From Clostridia bacterium (GTDB lineage: Bacteria > Bacillota > Clostridia > TANB77 > CAG-508): 46,830 nucleotides of DNA. The notes below the pieces were generated by a model, which was given only the letters and a program-made list of their open reading frames with translations, had not been told where the DNA came from and ran no database searches. The position numbers and the translations under genes were made by a program. How positions within the stretch are numbered: the stretch's first letter is position 1; each line of letters starts with the position of its first letter. The stretch spans positions 1-46,830 of the forward strand of contig JAFXMI010000030.1 in assembly GCA_017530505.1 (NCBI GenBank). Reading direction: 5' to 3'. Below are positions 8,357 through 16,944 of this stretch, piece by piece.

Positions 8357-9286
8357 TTAATAATTTTGATTTCTACATAAATGATAAGGTTTTGCAATTG
8401 ATTTCACCTTTTTCGAAGCTGTAAAGAAATAATCATTTATATCAATAGCATTAGTGTTATCGATTTTGCTTTTTATATAATTAATAACAACTATCATACT
8501 TGCTCTTATCTCAACTTCATATTTTGAGGAACACTCTATTTCAACCTTATTATCTATAATATTTGATAATTCATCATTATACTCTATTATATCTAATGCT
8601 CTCATAGTCTGTGGTATTTTATAATCTGCACATCCAATCAAATGAGTATAATCAACTTCTATACTTTCCATTTGTTCTCTTAAATGAAGTATATCAGATG
8701 TTAATAATTGAGCTAATTTATAAAAATAAATAGTCTTTCCATCATACTCTCTCTCATCCTTAAAAGATTGGAAATTATTAATAATAACTTGAAATAGTTC
8801 AATATCATTATGTATAGAATAAATATATTTATAAAAGTTACCATTCATTTTTTCTTTTACTATTTCACTTGTTTTGCTTAATGTTTTATATCTTTCTTTA
8901 ATAAAGGGAATCTCAACATTTCCTTTTAACAAAAGCTTAAACTCTTCATAAGATATATTATATAAATCTTCTATCTTTCTATCTTTAACAAATTTTAACA
9001 TTGCATAAAGTAATGCATCTGATCCATCTTTTTGTCCTAATTCTGTATTTATAGTCCATTTCGGTGTACCCCAAAAAGAATAATCTATAGATTCAAACAG
9101 AAGTATATAATTTATAACATTTTCTATTCCTAAGTCTAAGATATTATATGGATTATTGCTAAGCCAATGCTTAAGCTCACTGCAATCAACTGTTATAATA
9201 AACTCATCTAACTTATCATAATTAATTGTTACATATTTTGCATTGTCCATTACATATTTACAACTATCTATAACACTTTCTAACAT
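8357..9286 (-). CDS. Queuosine-salvage protein (Qng1/DUF2419 family)
   Basis: About 310 aa. ESIDYSFWGTPKW, the DGSDALLYAM stretch, GCADYKIPQTMRAL, YNDELSNIID and EVEIRASMIVVINYI match the DUF2419 family, whose members release the queuine base from queuosine nucleotides so that it can be reused in tRNA. The ATG at 9286 has GAGG at good spacing; an ATG at 9298 overlaps the recombinase stop as ATGA. Either way it is translationally coupled to the recombinase gene. Family assignment is by motif recall; I could not test catalytic residues against a structure. Confidence 0.8.
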   Translation of the reverse strand: MLESVIDSCKYVMDNAKYVTINYDKLDEFIITVDCSELKHWLSNNPYNILDLGIENVINYILLFESIDYSFWGTPKWTINTELGQKDGSDALLYAMLKFVKDRKIEDLYNISYEEFKLLLKGNVEIPFIKERYKTLSKTSEIVKEKMNGNFYKYIYSIHNDIELFQVIINNFQSFKDEREYDGKTIYFYKLAQLLTSDILHLREQMESIEVDYTHLIGCADYKIPQTMRALDIIEYNDELSNIIDNKVEIECSSKYEVEIRASMIVVINYIKSKIDNTNAIDINDYFFTASKKVKSIAKPYHLCRNQNY

Positions 9287-9294
9287 TTTTTCCC

Positions 9295-10488
9295 TCATCT
9301 CATTTTAAATTCTATTTTTATCAAACCATCTTCATTTAAATATATCATATTTATTAAATCAAAAATATACTTTCTATTCAATTTATCTATTTTTTTAGCT
9401 TGTCTATTATTTATTTCTGTAATAACCTTTTCTTCTAAAATATCTTTTCTTACTGTATGTTTATTGTTGCATCCTCTTTTTCTTATATGTGATGAACATG
9501 CATAATATGTATAATCTTTACTCTTTCTAATAGTTAAATTACTATCACATTCTGCACATTTCAAATATCCTGAAAAGATGTCATATTCATTATTTGAATT
9601 TACTTTTACTGAATGTTTAATTATATCTTGCACTCTTTCAAATTGCTCTTTGCTTATTATCTCCATATGATTATTTTTTGTGATTACTAACTCGTCTTCT
9701 TTTGTTTTTACAAATTTATGATTTTTGAAACTAATTCGTTTTCGCTTTTGTTGAATTAAATCTCCTGTATATACTTTATTATTTAGAATTCCAGTAGTCA
9801 TACTGACATTCCACTTTTTGCCTTCATTAGTGTTTTTAATATGTTCCATTGGAGTTTTGATTTCTTTTTTATTTAAAATATCTACTATTTCTTTCTTGCT
9901 TAAGCCTTTTTCTATACTGTCAAATATCATTTTTACAGTTTTTGCCGCTTCTGTATCAATAGTTATTTTATTTTTTTCATATCTTGATTTTTTATATCCA
10001 TATGGTGCATAAGAAGTTACAAATTCTCCATTTATCTTTTTAGTAGTTAATGCTGTTTTAACTTTATTAGATATATCTCTTGGATAGTTTTCGTTATAAA
10101 TATTAAGTAATCCTTTTAATAAATAACTATCTTCTTCATCATTTAGTCCATATATATTATCATTAATTAAGATAAGCTTTACATCATATAACGGTAAAAT
10201 AGAATCAAGTAATTCTCCTACTTCAATATAATTTCTACCTAATCTCGATAAATCCTTAACAATTACTATATCAACCTTTTTATTTGATATATCTTTTAAC
10301 ATCCTTTTTAGCTCTGGTCTATCAAAGTTTGTCCCACTATAGCCATTATCTACATAGTAGTTATATATCTTCATATCTTTCTTATCTTTAATGTAATAAT
10401 CTATTAAATCTTTTTGATTTACTATTCTATTTACTTCTTTTTCTTTCTTAGAAATTCTAATATATGCAGCTACTCTTAATTTTGATAT
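9295..10488 (-). CDS. Serine site-specific recombinase with a non-canonical ATA start
   Basis: Large-type serine recombinase. The resolvase domain (RVAAYIRIS with the catalytic Ser, DNGYSGTNFDRPELKRML, VKDLSRLGRNYIEVGE) is followed by the recombinase domain (YAPYGYKK, AKTVKMIFDS) and a zinc ribbon (CAECDSNL, then CSSH and CNNKH). The first ATG (10374) would remove the catalytic Ser. The open frame upstream starts at ATA (10488), 5-6 nt after an AAAGGATGTGA site, exactly where homologues have ATG-Ser/Asn-Lys. At about 398 aa it is shorter than most family members, with a reduced C-terminal coiled coil. It may move the cassette island. Confidence 0.85.
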   Translation of the reverse strand: MSKLRVAAYIRISKKEKEVNRIVNQKDLIDYYIKDKKDMKIYNYYVDNGYSGTNFDRPELKRMLKDISNKKVDIVIVKDLSRLGRNYIEVGELLDSILPLYDVKLILINDNIYGLNDEEDSYLLKGLLNIYNENYPRDISNKVKTALTTKKINGEFVTSYAPYGYKKSRYEKNKITIDTEAAKTVKMIFDSIEKGLSKKEIVDILNKKEIKTPMEHIKNTNEGKKWNVSMTTGILNNKVYTGDLIQQKRKRISFKNHKFVKTKEDELVITKNNHMEIISKEQFERVQDIIKHSVKVNSNNEYDIFSGYLKCAECDSNLTIRKSKDYTYYACSSHIRKRGCNNKHTVRKDILEEKVITEINNRQAKKIDKLNRKYIFDLINMIYLNEDGLIKIEFKMR

Positions 10489-10538
10489 TTTAAATCACAT
10501 CCTTTTTTATCTTTCATTTTTTATGCCTATATAAAGGT

Positions 10539-11342
10539 TTATTTGTTTGGTAACACATGTATATAATAATCTTCCGCTGAATCTATTGTTTTATATCGAT
10601 GATAATCCTGATTTGATTTTATCGCAATAAAAACTTTAGTAGAAGGAATATCACTTTTTTTTAGTTTATAGTTCATTCTATTGGATTCTGAAAAATCTTT
10701 ATCCGAGAAAGTATGAAATATTTCGTTAGTAACTGAAATAGCATACATAACCTTTATATCAGGAGGACAACTAACATTTATTACCACTTCTATGTCATCT
10801 CCAACATGATATTTTTTATTATGTAGTTTTATACTATCTTTAATATCGAAAACATCTAAATCGTTTATAAAGAAATTTTGAAATTTTGGGTAATAACTAT
10901 CTTCATTGTCTCTATCTGCCTTGTACTCTGTAATCATATGTCTTATAATTCCACTTGCTCCTATTAAAAAGAATTTTTGATGCTCTTTTAATTCTCTGTT
11001 ATGTGCAATAGATATTCTATAAGAAGAAATAATATCTAAAAGAACATCTATCTGTTTTTTTTCAATAAATACATCTTTAAAAACATCGTCCCAATGTTTA
11101 CTTATTATATTGCATAAATCTGGGAATTCGCTATAATAAATTAACCTATTATCGATCAAAGTGCCTCTATATCTTTTTGTTTCTTCCATCATTTTTTCTT
11201 TCCATTTATCCACTTTTTCTTGGCTAATTTTTAAATTTCCTATCCAATCTTGTCCATACTTTACATTTAAAGCAAATGAAATAATATCTCTTAATGCATT
11301 TTCTATAATTTTAAGTTCTTGATTGACATCTATCTCATTCAT
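10539..11342 (-). CDS. Swt1-type HEPN domain protein
   Basis: 267 aa. The N-terminal half carries a helical region with W, E-F and the RISIAH element (Rx4H), the signature of HEPN RNases and of the Swt1-like HEPN family (YYSEFPDLCNIISKHW, then DVFIEKKQIDVLLDIISSYRISIAH). The C-terminal half (about 165-267) is predicted beta-rich (IEVVINVSCPPDIKVMYAIS) and may bind a ligand or partner. HEPN proteins usually act as RNases in defence or toxin modules. AAAGGAG precedes the ATG. It is part of the minus-strand island between the recombinase and the SWIM gene. Confidence 0.6.
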   Translation of the reverse strand: MNEIDVNQELKIIENALRDIISFALNVKYGQDWIGNLKISQEKVDKWKEKMMEETKRYRGTLIDNRLIYYSEFPDLCNIISKHWDDVFKDVFIEKKQIDVLLDIISSYRISIAHNRELKEHQKFFLIGASGIIRHMITEYKADRDNEDSYYPKFQNFFINDLDVFDIKDSIKLHNKKYHVGDDIEVVINVSCPPDIKVMYAISVTNEIFHTFSDKDFSESNRMNYKLKKSDIPSTKVFIAIKSNQDYHRYKTIDSAEDYYIHVLPNK

Positions 11343-11426
11343 TTCATATTCTCCTTTATTATTTTTTTCATAATCTTTAATTTTTTATTCTTATAAATAA
11401 TCATTATTATTCACTATTTATCCCTA

Positions 11427-11873
11427 CTAATACAAGTTTCTTTTTACAAAATCATTATATATCCATTCAGGTCCATAATCAAAAACTTGAATTAATTCTT
11501 GTATTAATTCTTCCTTTGACATTTTATTTAAGCATTTAATTGCTTTACCATATTCCTCTTTTTGTTCTTTTTCGTGTTCTTCTTGTAGTCTTTCTTGTTC
11601 TTCTTCAAATTCTTTTGCTTTTCTTGGCAAAGCAGCAAAATACGTTGCTACTATATGCTTGCATATTATTCTTTTACCATTAGCTAATGGACAGTCACAT
11701 ATGGATTTTCTGGGATGCTCAATGTCTAAATGGATATTGTAATTCTCCGTTCCTTTTACAACACTTTCATACTCAACTTCATTTATTTTATTTAATTTTA
11801 TAACTTTTTTATTTTTATAATAATCTAATCCTCTCCAACATGAACTTCCACTTGCTAATGAAATTATTCCCAT
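11427..11873 (-). CDS. SWIM zinc-finger protein
   Basis: 149 codons. CDCPLANGKRIICKHIVA gives the CxC...CxH arrangement of a SWIM zinc finger (nucleic acid or protein binding), following the usual WRGLDYYKNKKV lead-in. A Glu/Lys-rich coiled segment (EEEQERLQEEHEKEQ) follows, then a short tail. The ATG at 11873, with GAGGAG 7 nt upstream, is preferred over the ATG at 11897 inside the KilA-N gene. The SWIM start overlaps only beyond the KilA-N stop, implying translational coupling. Confidence 0.8.
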   Translation of the reverse strand: MGIISLASGSSCWRGLDYYKNKKVIKLNKINEVEYESVVKGTENYNIHLDIEHPRKSICDCPLANGKRIICKHIVATYFAALPRKAKEFEEEQERLQEEHEKEQKEEYGKAIKCLNKMSKEELIQELIQVFDYGPEWIYNDFVKRNLY

Positions 11874-11877
11874 AACC

Positions 11878-12723
11878 TTACTCCTCTTTATTTCCATTTC
11901 CTAATAATTTTATTTTTTCAGCATTATTTAATATCTCTAATTGATATTTTGCAATTTCATTCAATATTTCAAATCTCTCTTCCTTGCTTTTTCCTTCTTT
12001 TATTAATTCAGCATTATGTGATTCTAAATTTGATAATACTGTTGATTCATTTATTGAAGCATAATCTCTAACATTTGAATTTTTAGCTAAATTTGGATTT
12101 AGTTCTCTCCACTTTTTAGCAGTTGTATTAAATATAATTACATTTAGAATATCCGCTTCTTCAGCATATTTTAACCATTCTCTATTTTTATAAAAATCAT
12201 TATCTGGCAATATGTAATTTTTAATTGCATCTGTATGTATTAAATAATTGTTTTTCGTTAATATTCTTTTTACATCCCATTCTCTGTTTTGATTTTCAAT
12301 TTCCTTTAATCTCTCAAATTCTTTTATTAAATATAATTTGAATACAGGGCTTATTGCAGAAGCAAATTCAAATGCAATATCTTTATGTGCATATGTTCCT
12401 CCGTATTTTCCTCGTTTTGAATATATACCAATTGCATTTGTTTTTTCACACCATTCAGTAACACTTAATGTAAATGTATGAAGTCCTGCACTTTTTCTAA
12501 ACCCGTCGAATTCGACGGAATTAAAATTCGGATTATAAATAGACTCCCATGTTCCTAAAAATTCCAAAGTAATTCTATTTCTTAGCCAGTTTCTTATAAT
12601 GTCATCAGCTTTCGATTTTCCCTCTTTGTATTTACCAAAATCAGAAATACAAATATAATCATTATCATCTATGTTTGTAATATTTACTTTAATATTTTGA
12701 ACTTCTATTATTTTATTCGACAT
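11878..12723 (-). CDS. KilA-N domain protein
   Basis: 281 aa. The KilA-N DNA-binding domain occupies about residues 15-125 (DDNDYICISDFGKY, NWLRNRITLEFLGTWE, FNSVEFDGF, GKYGGTYAHKDIAFEFA). The rest (KLYLIKEFERLKE onward) is a helical C-terminal region of the kind found behind KilA-N in phage and island proteins. A GGAGGTGAG site precedes the ATG. It forms a tight block with the SWIM gene and, a little further on, the HEPN gene. Confidence 0.88.
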   Translation of the reverse strand: MSNKIIEVQNIKVNITNIDDNDYICISDFGKYKEGKSKADDIIRNWLRNRITLEFLGTWESIYNPNFNSVEFDGFRKSAGLHTFTLSVTEWCEKTNAIGIYSKRGKYGGTYAHKDIAFEFASAISPVFKLYLIKEFERLKEIENQNREWDVKRILTKNNYLIHTDAIKNYILPDNDFYKNREWLKYAEEADILNVIIFNTTAKKWRELNPNLAKNSNVRDYASINESTVLSNLESHNAELIKEGKSKEERFEILNEIAKYQLEILNNAEKIKLLGNGNKEE

Positions 12724-12761
12724 ATACTCACCTCCAATTTTATCAAATTACGAAAGATATT

Positions 12762-12866
12762 TTAAGCAAAAAATGTTGGCAAATCAACCTTTCTAGATGG
12801 TTTTGCATTTGCCCATTCTTCACAGTTAATGTTCGTACTTGGCAACTTTTCTTTTTTATCTTCCAT
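12762..12866 (-). CDS. Short repeated ORF, copy A (34 aa)
   Basis: Starts at ATG 12866 after GGAAAGTGAG. It begins MEDKKEKLPSTNINCEEW, sharing the leader with the other copies but diverging completely afterwards (ends LPTFFA), and it lacks the downstream repeated block. It precedes the KilA-N gene. Its divergent tail is the best evidence that some copies could be real peptides with variable C-termini. Confidence 0.5.
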   Translation of the reverse strand: MEDKKEKLPSTNINCEEWANAKPSRKVDLPTFFA

Positions 12867-12932
12867 ATTACTCACTTTCCTTATTATTTCTTATACTTTA
12901 TAATAATTTTTTTATTTTTTTATATGAAAATA

Positions 12933-13256
12933 TCATTTTACAACTCCAAATGCAGGTACATTAATAGTAACAGCTTCAAAATCTCCTTCAGCAGAATATG
13001 TAGTATCTCTATCTAAATATAATACATCTCCACTATTACAATGAATTTTCTCATTATTTATTATAAAATTTACATCTGCACTAATAAAGTAGTAAACTCT
13101 TTCATTACTTACTTTACTTGAATTTAATTTACCACTCAATTTAGTAACTGCTAAACTTACATTTTCTGTAGTTTCTTTTGTTAAATAATTGTCAGCTGAA
13201 TGAACTTCGCTAATCTTTCGTGTTATTTTTTCATTATTTGATATTTTCTTGTACAT
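12933..13256 (-). CDS. Small cupin-domain protein
   Basis: 107 aa. A single small beta-barrel cupin fold is suggested by RVYYFISADVNFIINNE, the turn IHCNSGDVLYLDRDTTYSAEG, and the final strand. Histidine ligands typical of metal-cupins are largely missing, so enzymatic activity is uncertain. TTGGAGG precedes the ATG and overlaps the end of a tiny upstream ORF. It is one of the single-gene cargos of the island. Confidence 0.7.
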   Translation of the reverse strand: MYKKISNNEKITRKISEVHSADNYLTKETTENVSLAVTKLSGKLNSSKVSNERVYYFISADVNFIINNEKIHCNSGDVLYLDRDTTYSAEGDFEAVTINVPAFGVVK

Positions 13257-13262
13257 ATATGT

Positions 13263-13319
13263 TTACCTCCAAAATTTTTTTAATAGCTCAAACGCTTTAT
13301 AATCAGCAATTTCAACCAT
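13263..13319 (-). CDS. 18-aa ORF between RhuM-like and cupin genes
   Basis: ATG at 13319 lies 3 nt after the RhuM-like stop and reads MVEIADYKAFELLKKFWR. Its final codons TGG AGG TAA provide the cupin gene's ribosome binding site, so its translation would be coupled to the cupin. It may be only a leader or a remnant; no family. Confidence 0.3.
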   Translation of the reverse strand: MVEIADYKAFELLKKFWR

Positions 13320-13321
13320 AT

Positions 13322-14338
13322 TTAATTATTATAGTCTTCACTTTCTTCCATCAGCAAATCAAAATCTGATTTATATAGTTTATCCTGTTTTACTCTATAT
13401 TTTTCAAATTCTGTTAAGGCCTTATCACATGCAATTTCGTGTGATATCTTTCCAGCATCTTTTAGTATATCTCTATCATCTGATAATAGATATTTATCAA
13501 TTCTTGTTGCCCAATCTTCCATTGTCATAGGAATATTTCTTTTAGCTCTTGCTTCTGCTAAATCTAAAAATGCAGAAACAATAAGTTCTAATTGTTCTAA
13601 TTCTTCCTTTGATAAATAGTTCTTTGCAATTACAATATCTGTTTCAAGTATTTTACCATTTGGTGAATTTTTCCAAGATGTTAATCCCATGTGTTCTTTT
13701 TCACTATCAGCTCTATTATAAATTATTTCAGCAGCTGTTTGATGAGATACTGCATAATGCATTTTATTTTGTACTTTCTTAAAAAATTTTATTGTAGTAG
13801 GAGATTTCGAATCGTAGTCCACACTCGTTGCATATATATCAGTTATTTTTTGATAAAATCTTCTTTCTGATAATCTTATTTCTCTAATTTCAGCCAGTAA
13901 AGATTCAAAATAGTCTTCATCAAAAAAGATTCCATTTTCCATTCTCTTTTTATCAATTATATAACCTTTTTTTGCAAATTCCTTTAATACATTTATACTC
14001 CATCTTCTAAATTGAATTGCTTTATCGGAATTTACTCTAAATCCAATAGAAATAACAGCGTCAAGGTTATAATAATTAGCATTATATTTTTTATTATCAC
14101 TGGCAGTTGTCAAAATTTTTTTGACAACTGAATTTTCCTCTAATTCAAGAGTGTTAAATATATTTTTTAAATGATAACTAACATCTTGTTTGCAGGTATC
14201 AAATAAATCAGCAATTGCTTTTTGAGTTAACCATAAGTCCCCATCTTCAAATCTAACATCAATACCTTTTTCACCTTTTTGTCTTTCAAAAATTAAGAAC
14301 TCTGCACTACTACTTCTTATAATCAAATCTTTTCCCAC
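13322..14338 (-). CDS. RhuM-family protein
   Basis: About 338 aa. FEDGDLWLTQKAIADLFD, KQDVSYHLKNIF, NYYNLDAVISIGFRVNS and AIQFRRWSINVLKEF are the RhuM/virulence-protein signature found on islands and defence loci. The C-terminal region (YDSKSPTTIKFFKKVQNKMHYAV, then AAEIIYNRADSEKEHMGL) matches the conserved back half of the family. The frame extends upstream into the repeated block (RFLHILIKN), but the GTG at 14338 with AAGGAG upstream is the likely start. Molecular function is not established. Confidence 0.85.
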   Translation of the reverse strand: MGKDLIIRSSSAEFLIFERQKGEKGIDVRFEDGDLWLTQKAIADLFDTCKQDVSYHLKNIFNTLELEENSVVKKILTTASDNKKYNANYYNLDAVISIGFRVNSDKAIQFRRWSINVLKEFAKKGYIIDKKRMENGIFFDEDYFESLLAEIREIRLSERRFYQKITDIYATSVDYDSKSPTTIKFFKKVQNKMHYAVSHQTAAEIIYNRADSEKEHMGLTSWKNSPNGKILETDIVIAKNYLSKEELEQLELIVSAFLDLAEARAKRNIPMTMEDWATRIDKYLLSDDRDILKDAGKISHEIACDKALTEFEKYRVKQDKLYKSDFDLLMEESEDYNN

Positions 14339-14405
14339 TATGTATCGACTCCTTGTATTTTTTATTAAAATATGTAAAAATCTCAATATCAAAAACTCAG
14401 TATTT

Positions 14406-14474
14406 TCATTGGTTTGAGTGAGTGTTTATATAAATTGATTTCTCGCAGTTTATATTAGTTTTATTTTCGTTCAT
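14406..14474 (-). CDS. Short repeated ORF, copy F (22 aa)
   Basis: ATG at 14474 after AAAAAGGAG. It reads MNENKTNINCEKSIYINTHS: the leader differs from the other copies, but INCEKSIYIN corresponds to their middle part and the downstream DNA block follows its stop. It lies upstream of the RhuM-like gene. Confidence 0.4.
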   Translation of the reverse strand: MNENKTNINCEKSIYINTHSNQ

Positions 14475-14518
14475 TTGGACAACTCCTTTTTCCTTTTAAT
14501 AACATAACCTAATGCAAT

Positions 14519-15421
14519 TTAAGACGCATCTTTTACTAATTTAGCAAATTGTTCAAAAGATGGGATATTAATTCCTGTAATATCTTGTATTTTTTGTAAT
14601 AAAACATAGTCATTTCTTGAATTCATCCCAAAACCTGTATATGCATTCCATCCTTGTTGTTTAGCAATATTTACAATTTCAATATCTAGCTGTGGTCTTA
14701 AATCCACAAAAATATTATCCAAATTTCTTAATTGCTTTAAAACATCTACTATTGTTTTATCATCTCCACCTTCTTTTCCAGCGCAGTTTATTAAAACAAT
14801 CTTATTGTTTATATTAAAATCAACCTTACTTAAACAATCAAGGTAAAATACATTTGCACTTTTAGATAAATCTTTAGCCAATTCTTCTTTTGAAGATGTA
14901 TCAATTAAATATAAACATTTTGCTTTTTTATTAGCTATAATTCTTGCTATTGGTTCTCCAACTCCACCAACTCCAAAAATAATTACTATATTATTAGATA
15001 AACTAGTCACTTCATCTTCAAACCAATTTACAAATGATGGACCATTTAAATTATAACACTGTAATTTATTAAACTTATCTTTTATTAAAGAATCAACATT
15101 TTGAGGAATACTCTGTTTTTTAAACCACTCTCTTTGTACAGGATTACTCTTATGAGGCTGAGTTTGATTTATTGCAACTATTTGATTATTGTTCTCTGCT
15201 ATAGTATATACTTCTCTGATAGATTCCCAATCTCCTTTTTTAATATTAACCGGTAAATATACAAACCTTTCATCAATCTGATTCATATATACTCTACTAG
15301 TAGAAATATCCCATGCTTCCTTTGTTTTTTCAGCTAAATACAAGCATATTTTTATATCTTTGTGATTTTCTAAATACTTCTTTAAATCAGTAACTCCATC
15401 ACAAACTAGTATTTTTTTCAT
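14519..15421 (-). CDS. Rossmann-fold dehydrogenase-like protein (shikimate dehydrogenase-like)
   Basis: 300 aa. A nucleotide-binding GVGGVGEPIARIIA element after a beta strand (NIVIIFG, about residue 160) starts a Rossmann domain. The N-terminal half contains INQTQPHKSNPV, reminiscent of the substrate-contacting region of AroE-type enzymes, and the C-terminus has NAYTGFGMNSRNDYVLLQ. The overall plan resembles shikimate/quinate dehydrogenases, but catalytic Lys/Asp assignments are not certain. AAAGGAG precedes the ATG. It is a cargo gene of the island, between copies B and F of the repeat. Confidence 0.5.
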   Translation of the reverse strand: MKKILVCDGVTDLKKYLENHKDIKICLYLAEKTKEAWDISTSRVYMNQIDERFVYLPVNIKKGDWESIREVYTIAENNNQIVAINQTQPHKSNPVQREWFKKQSIPQNVDSLIKDKFNKLQCYNLNGPSFVNWFEDEVTSLSNNIVIIFGVGGVGEPIARIIANKKAKCLYLIDTSSKEELAKDLSKSANVFYLDCLSKVDFNINNKIVLINCAGKEGGDDKTIVDVLKQLRNLDNIFVDLRPQLDIEIVNIAKQQGWNAYTGFGMNSRNDYVLLQKIQDITGINIPSFEQFAKLVKDAS

Positions 15422-15526
15422 AGAAAATAACTCCTTTATTATATATTTTGAGTATTAAATATTTTATCTTTTAAAAATCTTTTTATTAAAATATGTAAAA
15501 ATCTCAACGTGAAAAATTCAGTATTA

Positions 15527-15610
15527 TCAATAGTTTGAACCCATCTCTCGAAAAATACGGATATCCCAATGAATCCTTGTACTTGGCAACTTTTCTTTAT
15601 TATCTTCCAT
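15527..15610 (-). CDS. Short repeated ORF, copy B (27 aa)
   Basis: ATG at 15610 after GGAAAGTGAG. It begins MEDNKEKLPSTRIHW and ends with an unrelated tail. The downstream block continues past its stop as conserved DNA, suggesting this copy is frame-broken relative to copy D. The usual Cys is Trp here. Confidence 0.4.
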   Translation of the reverse strand: MEDNKEKLPSTRIHWDIRIFREMGSNY

Positions 15611-15651
15611 ATTACTCACTTTCCTATTATTTTTTATATATACTCCTAAAT

Positions 15652-16221
15652 TTAAAATATAAGATTTTTATCAGTAATTATATTTACTACTATTGGTAAC
15701 TTTTCTAGTCCGCTTTTTTTTCCCATGTGTCCTATATCTTTCATTGGAATTGAAATAGAATATATATCTTTACAATATTGTTCTAATAACTCAAATGGAA
15801 CTAAATGATCACTATCACTATATATTGAATACTTTTTATTTATCAATATTTTTGCATCATTTAATTCGTTTTCTGTCAAAATTGTTAGTTTAACTTTTTC
15901 GTTTAAAACATCTTTTCCCTCATTAAAAAAATCTTTTGAAAATCCTGCTAAACTAATATATTTTCCTACTTTTAATCCATATTTTGAAATATATTTTATA
16001 AACATCGGATTTCCTATTGAATGAGCTATTACAATTAAATCTTCATTAAAATATTCTTTATATTTTTCAAATACTTTAAAATATACTTCAATCGTTATAT
16101 TTTCTCTAACAGGAAACTCCGGAATAATTACATTATACGCCTCTTTTTCTAGTTCTTCTTTAAAATATTCAAATATTTTTGGTATTCCATTAAAGCCATG
16201 AATTAATAATACATTTTTCAA
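15652..16221 (-). CDS. Alpha/beta hydrolase, RBBP9/YdeN-like
   Basis: 189 aa from a TTG start (16221) with AAAAGGAG 8 nt upstream. VLLIHGFNG is the oxyanion-hole region, VIAHSIGNPMFIKY holds the nucleophile elbow (Ser in AHSIG), SDSDHLVPFE the acid, and GHMGKKSG the catalytic His. This set defines the small serine hydrolase RBBP9 type. It follows the histidine phosphatase gene by 16 bp in the island. Substrate unknown. Confidence 0.85.
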   Translation of the reverse strand: MKNVLLIHGFNGIPKIFEYFKEELEKEAYNVIIPEFPVRENITIEVYFKVFEKYKEYFNEDLIVIAHSIGNPMFIKYISKYGLKVGKYISLAGFSKDFFNEGKDVLNEKVKLTILTENELNDAKILINKKYSIYSDSDHLVPFELLEQYCKDIYSISIPMKDIGHMGKKSGLEKLPIVVNIITDKNLIF

Positions 16222-16237
16222 TATTGTTTCTCCTTTT

Positions 16238-16777
16238 CTATTTATATTCATATTTAGCAATTTCACAATTTTCAAGAAGTAATTTTAATAAATTATCATC
16301 TTTTGGTATTCCATTAAAGTAACAATATACCGGAATACTAATTCCACCATGTGCAACAATTAGTATTCTCTTATCTTCATATTCATATTTAATTCTATCT
16401 AAAAAATTGTATACTCTTTCAAAAAAAGTCTTTATATTTTCTGCCTTTTTATACTTATTATTTTGTTTATAACTCCAATATCCTTCGAAATCAAAATCAA
16501 CCTTGTTAATTCCTTCAAATTCTCCAAAGTCTCTTTCACTTATGTTTTCATCATATATTATAGGGATATTTCTATTCTCGTTTATAATGTCTGCAGTTTG
16601 CTTTGCTCTTTTTAATGGTGAGCATATAATTAAGTCAATTTTTTCACTTTCTAATGCTCTAGCCGTTTCTTCAGCTTGTTCTATTCCTTTTTTATTTAGC
16701 TCTATATCAGCTTTTCCTTGCACTTTACCTAAAACATTCCATTCAGTTTGTCCATGTCTTGTTAATAAAATTTCCAT
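16238..16777 (-). CDS. Histidine phosphatase family protein
   Basis: 179 aa. LLTRHGQTEWN contains the phospho-accepting His of the RHG motif, CSPLKRAKQTA and the NISERDFGEFEG element are typical of cobalamin-phosphatase/phosphoglycerate-mutase-like enzymes, and VAHGGISIPVYCYF holds the second catalytic His. It may act on a small phosphorylated metabolite. AAAGGAG precedes the ATG; it lies between repeat copy C and the hydrolase. Confidence 0.9.
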   Translation of the reverse strand: MEILLTRHGQTEWNVLGKVQGKADIELNKKGIEQAEETARALESEKIDLIICSPLKRAKQTADIINENRNIPIIYDENISERDFGEFEGINKVDFDFEGYWSYKQNNKYKKAENIKTFFERVYNFLDRIKYEYEDKRILIVAHGGISIPVYCYFNGIPKDDNLLKLLLENCEIAKYEYK

Positions 16778-16845
16778 TGTATCTCCTTTATTTCTTATAT
16801 TTTATAAAAAAATGTAAAAATCTCAATGTTAAAAATCCAGTATTT

Positions 16846-16929
16846 TCAATGGCTTAGGTGAATGTTTATATAAATTGGTTTCTCGCACTTAATCCTTGTA
16901 CTTGGCGACTTTTGATTTTTATCTTCCAT
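16846..16929 (-). CDS. Short repeated ORF, copy C (27 aa)
   Basis: ATG at 16929. Reads MEDKNQKSPSTRIKCEKPI, then a short tail. The stop falls before the downstream block, which is still conserved as DNA. Upstream of the histidine phosphatase. Confidence 0.4.
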   Translation of the reverse strand: MEDKNQKSPSTRIKCEKPIYINIHLSH

Positions 16930-16944
16930 ATTACTCACTTTCCT

